52,527 nucleotides of DNA from Parachlamydiales bacterium (lineage in GTDB: Bacteria > Chlamydiota > Chlamydiia > Chlamydiales > SM23-39): positions 1 to 52,527 of the forward strand of contig JACVQJ010000010.1 of the NCBI GenBank assembly GCA_015661075.1. Direction: 5' to 3'. The notes beneath the pieces are model-generated. The model did not search any database, was not told the origin of the DNA, and worked only from the letters and a program-made list of their open reading frames with translations. Below are positions 50,847-52,527 of this stretch, in pieces. Position 1 is the stretch's first letter; each line of letters opens with the position of its first letter. Both the position numbers and the translations under genes were made by a program.

Positions 50847-52067
50847 ATGTTCGACAAATTTACCAATCGCGCGAAGCAAGTCATCAAGCTGGCCAAAAAA
50901 GAGGCTCAGCGACTCAATCACAACTATTTGGGTACCGAGCACGTTCTCCTCGGCCTGTTAAAGCTGGGCCAGGGGATCGCGGTCAACGTCCTGCGCAACC
51001 TCAACCTGGACTATGAGACGATCCGCGCCGAGGTCGAGCGCATCGTCGGGTTCGGGCCGGAGATTCAGGTGTATGGAGATCCAGCACTCACCGGCAAAGT
51101 GAAAAAAGTCTTTGAATTCGCCAACGAAGAAGCGACGAACCTGAACCATAACTATGTAGGCACCGAGCACTTGCTTCTCGCCCTCCTGCGCCAGACCGAC
51201 GGCGTCGCGGCCCAGGTGCTGGAAAATCTCAATGTGAATCTCAAGGAAGTGCGCAAGGAAGTCCTCAAAGAGCTCGAAACCTTTAATCTTCAACTTCCTC
51301 CGATGAACTCTTCCAGCGGAGCGCCTCCATTGCCCGGAGCCCAGCGCCCCTCTCAGGACCGCAACGGCAGCCCAGCGGGCACTTCGTCGATGGACAAGAT
51401 GCCGGCCCTCAAGGCCTATGGCCACGATCTCACAGAGATGTGCCGCGAAGGCAAAATGGATCCGGTCATCGGCCGCCGCGATGAAGTGGAGCGGTTGATT
51501 TTGATTTTGTGCCGCCGCCGCAAGAACAATCCAGTATTGATCGGCGAGGCCGGCGTTGGAAAAACTGCCATTGTCGAGGGGTTGGCGCAAGCGATCGTCC
51601 GCGGCGATGTCCCGGACAACCTGCGCAAGAAAAAACTCATTTCCCTGGATTTGACTCTCATGATCGCCGGCACGAAATACCGCGGTCAGTTCGAAGAGCG
51701 CATCAAGGCCGTCATGGACGAGATCAAAAAGAACGGCAACGTCCTTCTCTTCATCGACGAGCTGCACACCATCGTCGGGGCAGGAGCTGCCGAGGGAGCC
51801 ATCGACGCATCCAATATTTTAAAGCCCGCCCTGTCGCGCGGCGAGATCCAGTGCATCGGCGCGACCACGCTCGACGAATTCCGCAAGATTCCGCAAGCAC
51901 ATCGAAAAAGATCCCGCCCTCGAGCGCCGGTTCCAGAAAATCATCGTCCATCCCCCATCGATCGACGAGAGCATCTCCATATTGATCGGTCTCAAACCCA
52001 AATACGAAGAGCACCACCGCTGCAAATATACCGATATGGCGGTTCGAGCCGCCGTCCTGCTGTCTGA
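50847..52067 (+). CDS. clpC: ATP-dependent Clp protease ATPase ClpC, N-terminal part, frameshifted
   Basis: ClpC is the AAA+ unfoldase that feeds ClpP. The start [20 protein letters not shown] is typical. Residues 1-145 are the double Clp-N domain, then a linker. D1 has Walker A GEAGVGKT (about 233-240) and Walker [10 protein letters not shown] (about 305). After TTLDEFRK (about 346) the frame is lost because ATTCCGCAAG is present twice (51878-51897). What follows ([12 protein letters not shown] onwards) is out of frame and stops at 52067. A functional protein requires removing 10 bp. ClpC is normally indispensable in Chlamydiae, so a sequence error is a serious alternative. Confidence 0.85.
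   Translation: MFDKFTNRAKQVIKLAKKEAQRLNHNYLGTEHVLLGLLKLGQGIAVNVLRNLNLDYETIRAEVERIVGFGPEIQVYGDPALTGKVKKVFEFANEEATNLNHNYVGTEHLLLALLRQTDGVAAQVLENLNVNLKEVRKEVLKELETFNLQLPPMNSSSGAPPLPGAQRPSQDRNGSPAGTSSMDKMPALKAYGHDLTEMCREGKMDPVIGRRDEVERLILILCRRRKNNPVLIGEAGVGKTAIVEGLAQAIVRGDVPDNLRKKKLISLDLTLMIAGTKYRGQFEERIKAVMDEIKKNGNVLLFIDELHTIVGAGAAEGAIDASNILKPALSRGEIQCIGATTLDEFRKIPQAHRKRSRPRAPVPENHRPSPIDRREHLHIDRSQTQIRRAPPLQIYRYGGSSRRPAV
51878..51897 (+). repeat. 10-bp tandem duplication causing a clpC frameshift
   Basis: ATTCCGCAAG occurs twice in tandem (51878-51887 and 51888-51897). Ten is not a multiple of three, so the frame shifts by one. Deleting either copy restores DEFRK followed directly by [12 protein letters not shown], the normal ClpC sequence. 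Confidence 0.9.
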
Positions 52068-52527
52068 GCGCTACCTGTCCGGGCGTTTTCTGCCCGACAA
52101 AGCGATCGATCTGCTCGATGAAGCCGGCGCCAAGGCGCGCATTTCGATGATGCACCAGCCGCCGCAGCTCACTCAGTTAGAAGGGCAAATTGAAGAAGCT
52201 CGCGTCGCCAAAGAAGAATCGATTGGCCGCCAGGAATATGAAAAGGCCGCGAAATTGCGCGACACAGAAAAAAATCTGCGCGACGATCTGCAGCGCCAGC
52301 GCTCGGACTGGGAAAGTCATAAAGATGAGAATCAGCCCATCGTCGATGAGGAAGACATCGCCAACATCGTGGCGAAACAAACCGGCATCCCCGTCACCCG
52401 TTTAACCGAGGGCGAGACCCAAAAAGTCCTCAAGATGGAAGACGCGCTCAGAACTAAAATCATCGGTCAGGACGAAGCGCTCAGCACGGTCTGCCGCGCG
52501 ATCCGCCGCTCTCGAGCTGACATCAAA
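51898..52527 (+). pseudogene. clpC: ClpC, continuing part in the shifted frame (cut by the window end)
   Basis: Two hundred and ten codons continue ClpC exactly: [15 protein letters not shown], the sensor-2 region [28 protein letters not shown], the middle domain with [11 protein letters not shown] (UVR-like) and the start of D2, [15 protein letters not shown]. The window ends before the D2 Walker A. It has no start of its own; it is the second part of the interrupted gene. Confidence 0.85.

Overview
The window is a stretch of chromosome from an environmental (Chlamydia-like) member of the Chlamydiales. The main support is gene order. On the minus strand run amidase, murE, ftsI, ftsL, rsmH and mraZ. 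Divergent from them are two small chlamydial-type hypothetical genes and dnaA, and further on come gcvH, a hypothetical gene, a lipoate ligase and clpC. As I recall it, this is the order of C. trachomatis CT268-CT275 and CT282-CT286, here spread out by several insertions. The assignment is from memory, not from a database search.

Layout. 0.1-1.8 kb: prfC. 1.8-7.9 kb: division and cell-wall cluster. 7.9-8.3 kb: divergent control region with 10-bp-phased MraZ-box-like motifs. 8.3-10.6 kb: two small genes and dnaA. 10.7-12.3 kb: an outer-membrane barrel-like protein and an SPFH protein. 12.3-13.0 kb: repeats, including a MITE nested in a palindromic repeat. 13.0-18.4 kb: a degenerate ComF and a 1579-aa AsmA/TamB-like protein. 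18.5-30.3 kb: a compact operon of overlapping genes coding for a 393-aa unknown, a 2094-aa ankyrin giant, a 250-aa unknown, a 252-aa Inc-like membrane protein and a SecA-like motor interrupted by one in-frame stop. 30.4-36.8 kb: a complete YbhGFSR-type ABC exporter with a TolC/NodT outer-membrane factor. 36.7-41.0 kb: an AT-rich cassette between inverted repeats. It holds an oxidoreductase/aminotransferase chimera, NUDIX, uridine-kinase-like and HAD genes, a transposase relic, a tRNA-Phe relic and cdd. 41.0-44.2 kb: gcvH, a hypothetical gene and a PpiD-like protein. 44.8-48.0 kb: a small unknown gene, an MFS exporter and two Inc-like proteins. 48.2-50.4 kb: an archaeal/eukaryal-type proS with lplA. 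50.8 kb to the end: clpC, broken by a 10-bp tandem duplication.

Two themes stand out. First, small palindromic repeats have invaded genes as well as spacers. One 246-bp element (82 codons) splits the signal peptide of the cell-wall amidase. Another repeat of about 137 bp adds about 45 in-frame codons to the AsmA-like protein. A second copy of that repeat carries a MITE with a TA target duplication, and the copy in the AsmA-like gene is the empty site. This resembles the Rickettsia palindromic elements that insert in frame in proteins. Second, the ankyrin/SecA-like operon looks like a host-interaction or conflict locus whose combination of parts I do not recognise.

Limits: all homology calls are from reading motifs. 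No search, folding or GC calculation was run.
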